From assembly GCA_963513935.1 (NCBI GenBank), contig OY740769.1, positions 33,755,120 through 33,819,119 of the forward strand: DNA of 64,000 nt, in the 5' to 3' direction. The translations under genes were made by a program, and so were the position numbers. Source of the stretch: Aphrophora alni (Eukaryota; Arthropoda; Insecta; Hemiptera; Aphrophoridae). This document shows, one piece after another, positions 35,400 through 46,350 of the stretch (positions are counted from its first letter, which is position 1; each line of letters starts with the position of its first letter). Under the pieces are notes generated by a model, which saw only the letters and a list, made by a program, of their open reading frames with translations, did no database searches and was not told where the DNA came from.

Positions 35400-35627
35400 T
35401 AAGTTATTCTAATTATGAATATGTATGTTTATTTGACGAAGAAATAAATATTTTGACGTTAAATCGAAATTAAATTGTCAGATATCATGTCCTCCTCCCC
35501 TTTAACTTGACCTAAAAGCAGTTTAACTTGACCTTTAAGTTTTAAAAGCAGTTTTTGTGAGATGTAAGACAAACAATTCAATAGCCATTAAAATATGGAT
35601 TGCATTTTCATTGATTTCTCTTTATTT
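35400..35627 (+). repeat. Partial family A segment upstream of copy 4
   Basis: Contains TATGTATGTTTATTTGACGA from the 3' half of family A and then TTTTTGTGAGATGTAAGACA and CAATAGCCATTAAAA, which also precede copy 2. It suggests that family A parts occur head to tail. Confidence 0.5.
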
Positions 35628-36050
35628 GGGTCCGTAGGTAAAATTATTTCAGTTATATGGATTTATAATTTCACGCTCATATCTGCCTGTCTATCTGTAA
35701 GTTGCAACCAGTCTACACAGCATATGTATTCTTTATCTTGTTCCACAAAAATATTTCCATATATTCATAGGAAAAATAGTCCAATAACGCACAAAATGAA
35801 CTTGTGGTAGTTTGGGGTAAAAATTATCGAGTTGAATAATATTATTTTGGAAATATTTTGTGTCGTATTTAAATAAAACTATAATTATTCTGTTTATTCT
35901 GTTTAGGAACGTGTATTTTTATTTAACGAAGAAATTAATATGTTGTTTATAGGCTGCTTAAAAGACTTTGTTTGACTTTATAAAAATAACTGCCCCTATA
36001 AGTCTATTGACTTATAATTAGGGTGGTTTTATCACTCGCTGGACCCTTTT
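35628..36050 (+). repeat. Dispersed repeat family A, copy 4
   Basis: Starts GGGTCCGTAGGTAAAATT and continues with TATAATTTCACGCTC, GTTGCAACCAGTCTACACAG and CTGCTTAAAAGACTTTG. It ends TGGACCCTTTT, so the ends form the inverted pair GGGTCC/GGACCC. Confidence 0.65.
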
Positions 36051-36054
36051 ATTA

Positions 36055-36725
36055 TCCATATTTATAGATATTTTACTTTATTTTTAGTTACTCAATTTAA
36101 GAAAAAGATATTTTGTTTAATTTTAAAAATACCTAATTTATAGGAAACAAACTCAAGTTATCAAAGAAGTATTTATTCCTAAAGAATATTTATAAACTGT
36201 TGGACATAATATATAAAATAAATTAAAAATTTTCACTATATTGGATTCAATTGTTGAAATTATCTATATATTAGTATTTTTTATGTATGAATTGGTTTAT
36301 ATATTTACTTTTTATAGAGTCTACAGTTGTAGAATTCAAAAGAAAATGTATAATACTATTTCATTGGTAGTACAGAATTGACTTTAAGCAACTTCCCTGC
36401 TCATCATGTTTTATTAAAATCAACACGAGAGTTTATGTATTAGAATTTAGAGAGAAACAAAATTCTTGTCGACGTGAAAACATAAAATCTTTCCATTAAA
36501 TAATTCCAAACAAGATTCTATACAAAGTTTATTATCGCATGCAGAATTATATGCAATTTACTCACGTTCTCCTCATGTTTCTAATCGTTTTACGTTTGAG
36601 GACGGTTATATGTAGGTTAATACAACGGCATATCACGGTAATAACCATGGGAACCTGACTGTCACCGAAACATGTGATCATAAAAGTAATTTGAGTAACC
36701 GACCGAGAGACACGGTTTAATATTC
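36055..36725. other. AT-rich stretch without recognisable features
   Basis: No feature can be supported. Confidence 0.45.
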
Positions 36726-36729
36726 CTCA

Positions 36730-36912
36730 ATGAGATTGTTGTTCTGGGGTTTATGTGGGCACTTTCTAACTTATTACGAGACTGGAAAAACAAGTATTGA
36801 GGAGGCAAAGAAGACAGACAACGATTTGTTTAAAGATGGCACTCTAAACCCAGGAAGCAATCATAGAGTTCAAAGTTCAAACGAAAGTCCGACTTCTTCT
36901 CTTTCTATCTAA
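36730..36912 (+). CDS. Candidate small ORF or exon, unknown product
   Basis: A 60-codon frame with a true ATG and a TAA stop. The N-terminus (MRLLFWGLCGHFLTYY) is hydrophobic and could be part of a signal or membrane segment. The rest (ETGKTSIEEAKKTDNDLFKD, then Ser/Asn-rich to SSLSI) is hydrophilic and mixed in composition. The surrounding DNA (36.6-36.9 kb) is less AT-rich than average. I recognise no family, and a chance frame remains possible. Confidence 0.25.
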   Translation: MRLLFWGLCGHFLTYYETGKTSIEEAKKTDNDLFKDGTLNPGSNHRVQSSNESPTSSLSI

Positions 36913-36914
36913 CG

Positions 36915-37195
36915 GTATTAAATAATAACAATACTCATCAATTAACCACAAAAGGAAGTGTGATGTCGCTTTTGTCACTTGCTAAAGGTGGTTTTAATTG
37001 ACGTCAGATATAGTGGCAGTGCGTTCCCTTGTTTTGAACATATGTTCTGGATATTTCAGTATGGTTAGACATAGTGGGTGAATCAAATAAAACAGAAATA
37101 ATTTAGTATAACAGTACAGAAACATATCGCACATTTCATTATATTTTCCTACCCAAAACCAGTCTTTAAAGAAACAAAAAAATCTCTTCTTAAAC
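36915..37195. other. AT-rich spacer before the perfect-arm MITE
   Basis: No feature seen. Confidence 0.5.
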
Positions 37196-37197
37196 TA

Positions 37198-37737
37198 CAG
37201 TCTGTATGAAGTAACCTGTCTCCTGACCCTTCGACTACCTGGGACAGGCCCGGGCCATTCACGTCGCCCGCAGTTGTTTACCTAATTAGTCGCCTATAAG
37301 CTTCCCCACTAGCTTAAGTAACTTTTTTACCTAAATCATAATTTCCGAAATGTTATCAAATATTTGAAAAGTACATAAAAAAATAAGATCAACGATACTA
37401 AACAAGGGCAAATTTGTAATTTCATTGTCATATTGTTACATAAAACCAACTTTATTATTACAAGATTTAAACAGACTACTTCTATATTTCTTATTACCTC
37501 TATATTGTTAGTTTTTATCAAATTTGCCCTTGTTTAGTATCGTTGATCTTATTTTTTTATGTACTTTTCAAATATTTGATAACATTTCGGAAATTATGAT
37601 TTAGGTAAAAAAGTTACTTAAGCTAGTGGGGAAGCTTATAGGCGACTAATTAGGTAAACAACTGCGGGCGACGTGAATGGCCCGGGCCTGTCCCAGGTAG
37701 TCGAAGGGTCAGGAGACAGGTTACTTCATACAGACTG
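37198..37737. mobile_element. 540-bp MITE with 219-bp perfect terminal inverted repeats
   Basis: The left arm is 37198-37416 and the right arm 37519-37737. Both are 219 bp and, read by eye, are exact reverse complements. The outer ends are CAGTCTGTATGAAGTAACCT. TA flanks the element on both sides (37196-37197 and 37738-37739), as expected for the Tc1/mariner type. The outer halves of the arms are GC-richer than their surroundings (ACAGGCCCGGGCCATTCACG). The 102-bp centre has no coding capacity. Confidence 0.9.
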
Positions 37738-37739
37738 TA

Positions 37740-39355
37740 CCTGGCATTGATTTAGAACAACTATGTTAACATAACCTCAAAATAAGTTAATAAAGTTAAT
37801 AAATTTATAACAGCTGAAAAACTAAACACATTTAAAATATCTGATGGAGTTGCTATGCTATTAATATTGCGCGTATTGTTATTAATTTTCTTCACCTACA
37901 ACTTAACATCACCACACACATAAAACAACAACTTCCTTTAAAATTAAGTATGTTCCCCACTTAGAAGAGATATAAATTTTTCAAATCTATCGGTAGAATA
38001 TTCAATATTGTACCGCAATAAATAGACGAATTATTTTTAAACCATTAATTTAAAATTATTCAATAAACAAACTATTTTTCTGCTTGAATTATGTTGCTTA
38101 CTATAAACCTTTATTCAACCCTTTTTTAACCTTCTTTCTGATAAAACTGTAATATTATTTTATAGTTAAAATGATATATTTAAAAATTAAAATGTAAATA
38201 ACTTGATACAATGTATAAAACCCACAACGAATTGTTTTAACGGAATCTACAACATAGGACTATCTTTTTCTTTTTTTTTGGTGTAGATTTTTTTAATTTA
38301 TTTATTAACCAATTAACAGTTCCTACATATATATGATGATTCTGTAGTTATTGGTAAAAAGGTAAAAATCAAGAATGGACGCTGTTTTAGAAAGTGGAAT
38401 GTCTCAAAATTAAAACAAACAGTATCGATCATGTTTTGGTAAAATGTGAAAGTTGCCAAATAAATGAGTAAGTTACATCTAAATGAAAACTATTTTTCGT
38501 TAGTAAATTAAAAATACAATATTAGGAATTTTTAAAGACATGCACACATTTGTGAATGATTAAAATAGCAAGTAATCTTTATAAGTAGTCAAGAGGCCTG
38601 AACTATATACCTTCATCTTTTCACAATTTTCTTCTTTATGGTGTGCATTTTAAATCTCATTTTAAAGTTCTCTATTCTCTATAAAATTAGTTAGTGGTTT
38701 TGTGTTAAACATGTAGCAACACATTTTAAATTCTATCATTTTGTGTTCATATTTGGTTTAAAATATATTTTTTTATATTTGTATTTTAAAAGAGTTAAAT
38801 GTATCAATTATATAAAATCAATACTACAGTATGTCTGAATACGTAGTAAATACTTTTAGTATAACCAGGGGAAAAAATGAAAAAAAGAAATAAAATTCCT
38901 GTAATTTTAATTTTTGCTTTTTTGCAACTGATTTCTATGAAATTTAAATGTTCCTTTTTTATTGGGAAAGTGAACGTAATTTGGGCACTATTATTATGAC
39001 CACATTAAACATTTTCAATTTTAAAAAGCAATTAAAGTCATTAGTAATTTATTAGTTATGATTCCTTATTGTTTTACTAAATATTCAGTTTTCTATTTTA
39101 AAATTAAACAACATGATGAGTACCTCTACCCAGCCTCATCATACAGTCTAATACAAGAAGATCCGATAGTATAATGCCCTAAGGTTGGTCGCATTATACA
39201 ATTGTATTAATATATTAAGTGGTCCTACCCAATGTAATAGGTTAAGTTGTTATCACACAGTTGTTATGCAGGTTATCTTAAGCTAGTAATTTTCCGTTAA
39301 CTGGTGTAAAGTGAACAATTACCATACTAATTGGGAAAAAGATATTTTCATTTTT
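37740..39355. other. AT-rich stretch without recognisable features
   Basis: No gene, array or inverted repeat is supported. Confidence 0.45.
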
Positions 39356-39357
39356 AG

Positions 39358-39762
39358 AATCCGTAGGTAAAACCATCAACCATTATAATTTCACGCGCGT
39401 GTCTCCGTAAGGCGCAACAAGTAGTCTACACAGACAAGACGATAAATTCTATATTTCAATATTTGAATTTATATTCTTTGTATTGTTCCACATATATGAA
39501 TAATACACCTGTATAAAAAAATACTTCGAATAGTTCTCCAAAGCAATGGATTTGAAAAATGTTTAAAAAATAATATTAAATGTGGTGTATCAAATAAAAC
39601 TATTAGTTTTTCTGATTACTTATATGTATGTTTAATAAAGAAGAAATTAATATGTTGGCGCTAGGACGATTAAAAGACTTCGGTTTTATAAAAATAACTG
39701 TTCCTATATGATATTACCTTCGACGCAAAGTCGTATGTTTTAAGCGCAAGCTGCACCCTTTT
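39358..39762 (+). repeat. Dispersed repeat family A, copy 5
   Basis: Starts GAATCCGTAGGTAAAACC, then TATAATTTCACGCGCGTGTC, TACACAGACAAGACGATAAA, GTATTGTTCCACATA and GTTGGCGCTAGGACG. It ends GCACCCTTTT. Confidence 0.65.
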
Positions 39763-39764
39763 AT

Positions 39765-40828
39765 TCCGATGTAAACTGCCGAACACTTTTTTGGAGATGG
39801 GGGTGGGGTGGGAATGTAAAACATCGTAATAACCTATTTTAGTAAATTTGAAATTTTGTATTGAAGTATAGGAAGACCTTTAAATTTTGCGATAAATAAA
39901 AAAAGAAAAGAATAGACCTAAGATATTTTAAAAAATATGCCCACATTGAATATTAGATGAATATGTTTAAACTGAGGTTACTGCACCGACAAAAGACAAT
40001 TATTTTATAAACTACACTTTGGCCAAGGAGGTTCCGTGACACATTAACATCGATACTGCATCCAACAAATAACTTTCTACATACTACGAATATGTGAGAA
40101 AATAATATTAATGATTCCTTTCTCCACGAAAATTTCATGTGAAGCGTCGACAGTTGAAAAGTGAAATGGACATTCAAAACCACTGTCAATGTTGATTACA
40201 GTATTTTCCTAATTACACTTGAATCATAATTTTGTTTAATACTAGCTTTTGTTAATTAATTTTCTTAATAAAGATTTGTTCAAATAGGCTTCGATAAATT
40301 TCCTATCGAAGTCCACATTTCATTTACCTACACCAATTTAGTAATACATCTCGACTCTAAATTTCCGGGGAGAATGTAACAAATTGAACCGAATTTATTT
40401 TTTATTTTAAAATAATTAATCTACAAAATATTTATTTGAAAATAAACTCCTCATAGACAACACTCGAGGTCATGTTTTGTTACTTCGTGTTGTTTGGCTC
40501 CTTGTTTAATAATTTAAGTTTGACCTTTATCTCCAAACTATTATTATTTATTTTGCTTTTTTAAATTCAAAAATTAATAAATTCAAAATTAAATTATAAT
40601 TGGTTGAAATGTTTCTAGTGTAAAGACCATTTATTATTTATATTCTAAGAAAACAAATAACAACTATAAATAAAGAAAACAAGAGTTTTGGAATTCACAT
40701 AGGCATTTTGCCTATACTTCACCAGGAGTCATGCATAGGAAATCTTCAAAAATTATGTAAAAGTATCAAACGAAGCAAAGAAAAAACAACAAAACACTTC
40801 ATTGAACAATCATAAAAAGCGATAGCTC

Positions 40829-40830
<2 letters not shown>
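39765..40830. other. AT-rich stretch without recognisable features
   Basis: The 78-residue minus-strand frame at 39953-40189 is Val/Phe/Ser-rich and unrecognised. Confidence 0.4.

Positions 40831-40831
<1 letters not shown>

Positions 40832-40877
<46 letters not shown>
40832..40877. repeat. (AT)n microsatellite
   Basis: About 23 AT units without interruption. Confidence 0.97.
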
Positions 40878-40879
<2 letters not shown>

Positions 40880-40880
<1 letters not shown>

Positions 40881-42375
40881 TTAAAAAAAAACTAAACAAA
40901 TAAAACTAAGCCATTACGAACACATTTTTAATATAAATCTGTAAATGAATATTTCAAATAAAATTTTAAAATAATTATGTTCATATGAACAGTATTTTTT
41001 AAATTTTTTTTATTTTTATTTTTTTTGTATTTCTTGTAGTAAGAAAATATAATATCGTAACAATTATATACTGACGTTAAGTAGTGATTTAACCAAACTG
41101 AATTGTGTAATATTAACCTAACTTGAATGCATATCTTATTAGATCAGTCAACATTCCTTCTATTATTTTTATTTATAAATACTAAACGTTTCGGCGTCAA
41201 AACGGTATTGTCAGGTAAACATGTTTTCAATATTTTTCTTAGTCATTAAATTATATTTTGTAATTATATATAAAAACATAAAGAATGGTTCATCACAAAA
41301 CACAAACTTTCACCATGAATAGTTGACTGTCACAAGTGTGCTGAACTGGTTACCCTCTTTGGTCATAAAGCATTACGTTTTGCTAAAATCGTATCAAATG
41401 TATAGCTTCAGCTCATTTTAAAATATACGAATTTTAAAAACGGGTTTCTTGATTTATTTTCGCCTCTTTCGCCGAAGACTCCCAACCAACCATTTAAAGA
41501 ATATTTTTGTTGTTTCAAATGTTTTAGTTTCTTGTAAATGTTTATGAAAATGTTAGCTTACTCTTTGTTTTATAAGGAATGTTAGTTTGTATTTATTATA
41601 AACTAAACCAGACTATACATATGGTTTGAAAACATAAATAAGTCTGACAAATCGAACTATCGATCTTTACTTTAGGAACCACCTTGACCTACACCAAGAC
41701 CGTCTGTCATCAATATTTACATAAAGGATGAAAGATATCTCACAGATTATAAATTATTTTATGAATTGGTTGCTAAATTTAAGGTGAAAGCAGTCAGTGT
41801 CTTGGTACTGTAAATATATCTTGTGGAAGTCAGAGATGGTTAACTAGGAGAAAGCTTGTTAGTGATGGACGAGATGAGACGCGCGTGTGCGTGTGTGTGT
41901 GTGAGTCTTCATGAAGATACGCCTTTATGTAAGCTTTATGTAACTGTACAAGATCAATTAAGTAAAGATTATGTTATACAATGCAAACATAACAGTCTAA
42001 TGATCATTGAAGAGATGGCCTACAAGACGTGTTGAGGTCGGAACGTCCTGTTGACAATTACGTCCATGTTACAGCTGACATAAAACCGCTAACACTTGGA
42101 ATAATTTGCCAAACACAGATGATTTTTCCGTTTAAGTAATGTTCCGTTTAACAAAGATTATTTAGCTCTAAATACTATACATCTTATATCGAAATTTTAT
42201 TAAATAACAGCAGTGGCCACCCATGGCACAATAATTTGGCAACGGTTATTTTTTTCTACAAACCTATATGTAATGTGCATGGGCGCGGGCGCGTGCGTGT
42301 GTGCTTGTGGATTTTAGACAAAATATTATAAGGTTTCCTCCACTCATACTTTTATCACAGAAATGAATATTTTTT
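40880..42375. other. AT-rich stretch with a short GT repeat
   Basis: GCGCGTGTGCGTGTGTGTGT lies at about 41880-41901, and another GC-rich GGGCGCGGGCGCGTGCGTGT near 42280-42300. No gene is supported. Confidence 0.45.
41186..41215 (-). ncRNA. Hammerhead-like or Penelope-end-like motif, solo
   Basis: The minus strand reads CCTGACAATACCGTTTTGAC followed by GCCGAAACGTTTAGT. The CTGA...GAAACG layout is like the end motif of Penelope-type repeats, but the box and stem are poorer and no element is seen around it. Confidence 0.2.
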
Positions 42376-42379
42376 GCTT

Positions 42380-42650
42380 CATATTTAATCAATACAATTA
42401 ATAAGTATAATTACGTATTTTTAAATTCGTTAACGAATAAACATTTATTAAATAAAGTTAACGTATATATGTTTATTAAATATATTCAATAGATTCCTAC
42501 TTATTACACACGGTTAGTAAATAAATATTTAATAAATACAGTTAATAACTATACGTTTTAAAAATACAGATAATAAATACATATTTTTTTAATAAAGTTG
42601 GGGAATATATATTTATTATATACAGTTAATAAATAAATATTTTCAATTGT
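42380..42650. repeat. Degenerate AT-rich tandem repeat
   Basis: Variants of ACAGTTAATAAATAAATATT recur roughly every 55-65 bp. They are diverged, and the exact period cannot be fixed by eye. Confidence 0.5.
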
Positions 42651-42654
42651 ATAA

Positions 42655-43265
42655 ATGTACACAGTATAAACTTATACGAGTTATTTGTTTGCTTTTTGCT
42701 GTGATTAAAGTTTAAAAGCAATAGAAAACATTAACGTCAATTTTCGTTGCACAAAATGATATTTTATGAAAAGTTATAGAATTTACAGATAAAAAGTTAT
42801 TGCCAATAAATATAAATCTAAAAAATTGTAACCATTTTGGAATTGATTGGCCGATTTTCCAGGTTTTTAAAACTGAGCCTATTAAACACTGTATTTACAA
42901 AATCTTACTAAAATACGATCAGTAGGTCGTTTATAAAAACATATAAGAATCAATTTTTTTTAATCTTAGATAAATTGTCCTTAAAGGACACCTTGGGACG
43001 TTTAGGGAAGTTTTATCAAAATTGTTACAGTAAATTATAAGAAAATCAAAAATGGGTTTTGGTAATGTGACAAGTATAATATTTGCAGCTGTAACCAACT
43101 AGGCCTTTGATTAGAGATTAGAGAGTTAAAGGTTCTGCCGTTAAACATCTTTATGTTTATTAGGTACTTATTCTTTGGGAAAAGTGATGACCTACCCAAT
43201 TTAATAAATTACATTACGTTCCAAAACCCACTTTCCAACTTATCAAACAAAACTAACATCTTTAT
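42655..43265. other. Region upstream of the transposase
   Basis: I find no helix-turn-helix coding segment and no clear terminal inverted repeat here. The 66-residue frame at 43153-43353 is in a different frame from the transposase and partly overlaps it. Confidence 0.4.
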
Positions 43266-43267
43266 AA

Positions 43268-44464
43268 ACGGAGGATGCCAGTTGTCCTCCGTTATCTGGG
43301 AAGAAGAGGCGGATAGTAATAAATACACCGAGGAAGAACAAAACTCCGGTTAGAAACAGACCCACTACAGACATAGACGACTTTGACAAAGCAGCTATTC
43401 GTCGCCACATTCTAAGTTATTATGAAAGACGAGAAGTGCCAACGCTGAGAAAACTACGTTCATCGTTGAGAGACACAGAACATTTCCACGGTAGCCTATC
43501 TTCTCTAAACAAAATAGTGAAAAGTTTGGGCTTTGTCTACAAAAAGTTTAATTCCAGGAAGGTGTTAATGGAAAAACCATCTGTGGCGTTGCTAAGATGC
43601 CAATTTCTTAGAAAGATGCATAACATAAACATGGAGAAAGCTGTTTTCCTTGATGAAACGTGGATGAATGAAAACCTCAGTAACGATAAGGGCTGGACTG
43701 ATGGAACAGTTAAAGGAACGCTAGATTCCCCTCTGGGAAAGGGAAAGCGTTTAATCGTCTGCCATGCTGGAAGTAAACAAGGTTGGATTGAAGCTCCTCC
43801 TCTGGTATTTCAGTCTAAAAAAACTTCCGATTACCACGAGGAGATGAACGCGGAAGTATTTGAAAAGTGGTTTTTCGACACTCTACTCCCTACTATTTCT
43901 GCTGAAAGCACCATAATAATGGATAACGCTCCATACCATTCAAGGGTTAAGGACAAATCTCCAACATCAGGTTCAACCAAAGCCGTTATGGCAAAATGGC
44001 TACAAGATAAAGGAATAAGTTTCTCTCCAGATTTAAGAAAACCAGAGCTCTACAGTGTTGTTAAAATGCACAAACCACCTTATCCCACCTATGTAATTGA
44101 CTCTAAAGCAGCAGAAATGGGGTATAAGGTAATCCGCCTTCCCCCTTATCACTGCCACTACAATCCAATCGAAATGGTTTGGGGGAACTTGAAAAAATAT
44201 GTACGGGATAGGAATAATACCTTCAAGTTGAGGGATGTAGAACAACATTTCCACGAAGCCGTCTCTGCTGTAACACCGGAACAATGGAGCAAGTATGTGG
44301 ACCATGCCAGGAAAGCAATGGACGAGGATTGGAGAAGTGAAGGACTTAACGACGCCAGTGTTCAAGAGTTCATAATACGCTTGTGTCCTGGGGATTATGA
44401 CAGTGAAACCGAATCCGAAAGTGACCTGGAAGATGAAAACATTGGATGCTCTCATTTAGAATAA
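43268..44464 (+). CDS. IS630/Tc1/mariner-superfamily transposase, DD82E type
   Basis: The frame is open from just after a stop at 43265-43267 to TAA at 44462-44464, 398 codons. No ATG opens it in frame. The first alternative start (43436) lies inside the conserved region, so the N-terminus is truncated or in an unseen upstream exon. Order: a basic segment (SGKKRRIVINTPRKNKTP), DDFDKAAIRRHILSYYERRE (residues about 75-95), a second helix-turn-helix-like part, then the DDE domain. Catalytic residues are intact: Asp in FLDETW (codon at 43652), Asp in IIMDNAPYHS (43922), Glu in NPIEMVWGNLKK (44171). Exactly 82 residues separate the second Asp and the Glu. The C-terminus is acidic (DSETESESDLEDEN). 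It would cut and join transposon ends in the nucleus. GC is clearly higher than in the flanks. A host-adopted gene is an alternative. Confidence 0.85.
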   Translation, partial: TEDASCPPLSGKKRRIVINTPRKNKTPVRNRPTTDIDDFDKAAIRRHILSYYERREVPTLRKLRSSLRDTEHFHGSLSSLNKIVKSLGFVYKKFNSRKVLMEKPSVALLRCQFLRKMHNINMEKAVFLDETWMNENLSNDKGWTDGTVKGTLDSPLGKGKRLIVCHAGSKQGWIEAPPLVFQSKKTSDYHEEMNAEVFEKWFFDTLLPTISAESTIIMDNAPYHSRVKDKSPTSGSTKAVMAKWLQDKGISFSPDLRKPELYSVVKMHKPPYPTYVIDSKAAEMGYKVIRLPPYHCHYNPIEMVWGNLKKYVRDRNNTFKLRDVEQHFHEAVSAVTPEQWSKYVDHARKAMDEDWRSEGLNDASVQEFIIRLCPGDYDSETESESDLEDENIGCSHLE

Positions 44465-46150
44465 GTAAGTGTTTCAGAAAGTAATAAACTTACAGGCCAG
44501 TTCAATTACCACTCTATAACTACATAATAGCCTATATATTGATAAATAAGGTAGTTTATAAAATTATTTTCTGTAATAATCAATAAAGGTATAAAGGTCA
44601 TATATTGGTTAAAATTATCCTACGGAAAATCACTAATAATGTGATAAACGATATCTCATAGTCGTCATCACTTCCAATGCTTTAATGAAATATTTTAAAA
44701 CTTTTTAATGTAAGGGTTGTATTGGTAGGCCTATTTGTATTTTCTGGTTAAATATTGTTAAGAATGTCGTGTTTGGGCTTATTTTTCTTATAACTTTATG
44801 AAGATTTCAAAACTGTGCAAATATAATTTAAAAAATAATTAATTAAAAATGTTGTTGTTGTGCTTTGAGAACCAACTGATTATACGCTGCAGGCAGGTAG
44901 GCCGGGGGCTGCGCGCGTTCCTGCCAGTGTGCGTGTGAGAGCTAAGGGTCGCTAAGCCGCCAGGTTCCATCCCCGAAAAATCAAACTATAATTCATTTCT
45001 ATTCATATTGCACCAAAATTATCTTTTACATTTACCAGGTATAATGAATTCATGCGCCAAACAGAATTATTTTTCAAAGAGAACTAATGAGTACAGGAGG
45101 TTGATGCTCTGCTGTTAATAAACTATTCATGGTTAATTTGTAGTTCTTCTTTATTTCAAGATCATTACGTCATGAGTAATATTATTAAGCTTTAGTGTAT
45201 ATTGTTAAGTGTTTTTGTCTTAGTAGTGGTTCTGAAGCCAAAGAAGGTACCTAATTTCTTTCTCTTCCCTATTTAACTATGAGATTTTTTAAGCTATTTA
45301 GGAAAATAAATTATTATTGTTATTATTATGGCCAGGTGTGGGGAAGTAGGGTGGGGGTGACATTGGAAAGCTATGATTCGCTGTCAATATGTAACGCACG
45401 CGCACAAAGGCATTTGTAATCTGCGCACTAGTGGTGCAGACTGCTTCACGTCTAATATTTTCACCTGTAGGTTTAGCATAAATTGAAATATTAATTTAGT
45501 CAGCGTTCATTATATACTTTAAAGTATTGATTTATTTGAGAAAACATCTAGGAGTCCTCTTACAAGAGGATATTTGTTTAACATCTCTATCAATGTATCG
45601 ATTCAAACCAGCAAAGTTCTATTTCTGGACGCTTCTACAAATCCCCTGAAAGCTCATTAAGCAGGAAATGTGAGATGTTAGTAAATAAATCTTGTGCTAA
45701 GCATGACTGAATTTACAACGATTATGTAAATATGCAGCGCATACAATGACCTTGAAGTTTAATCACGTGGTGGTGTTCAATAAGTCTTCTTCAATGTCGA
45801 CTAAGCCCTAGCTTTGCAGAAACCAGTAAATATATAATAACATTTTCTATTCGACGCATAAATTATTGTTACTGATGAAATAAGTCATTATTTCTAACCG
45901 TGCATTCATTTATCACCTGGATAAGAAGGTGTGAAGCTTCCGAGAGAGTCTTTGGTTTGGGGAATACTGAAATAATTTCATTTCGCTGCCATATTTTTAT
46001 ATCCCAATCGTGTTGGGTTTTATGTTAGTGAGTTTTCTGTATAAGAAATATAGTACAGCAAGTCTACATCTTTTTTTTTATCCGGAGAATATTATGAAGT
46101 ACATTGTTTGTTATTGTCATTACACCTATTGATAAATTATAAACGACCTT
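44465..46150. other. Region downstream of the transposase, with a GC-rich patch
   Basis: At about 44888-44965 the DNA is unusually GC-rich (GGCCGGGGGCTGCGCGCGTT), with GGCAGG and CCTGCC as a short inverted pair. A second less AT-rich patch lies near 45335-45470. Either could hold the element's 3' end, but no matching 5' end was found. Confidence 0.35.
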
Positions 46151-46152
46151 AC

Positions 46153-46350
46153 TATAGTGAGTATGGGCATGGCAATCCCTTGGGACCCTAACTTTATCTA
46201 CACTTATGTAGTTTTATATAGTTTTGATTTAGATCCCTCCCTTTTATCTTTCCTATCAGGCCTATCTTTACCAAATCTTGTTCTTTTCAGACTTTGATGT
46301 TATTAGAGTATTTGAAGGTCTTTAATTTTTATATAAATTAGTGAACGTGT
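46153..46350 (+). mobile_element. SINE-like element, copy 4
   Basis: Blocks: ATAGTGAGTATGGGCATGGC, AATCCCTTGGGACCCTAAC, TTAGATCCCTCCCTTTTATC, TTTCCTATCAGGCCTATC and TTAGAGTATTTGAAGG. The 3' end runs into a GT-rich repeat, and no A-rich tail is seen. Confidence 0.65.

Noticed and set aside
43153..43353. ATG-started 66-residue frame just upstream of the transposase
   Set aside because: It is in a different frame, partly overlaps the transposase coding DNA and contains no helix-turn-helix or other motif.
44033..44455. A 140-residue minus-strand frame
   Set aside because: It lies entirely opposite the transposase coding frame and is its shadow.
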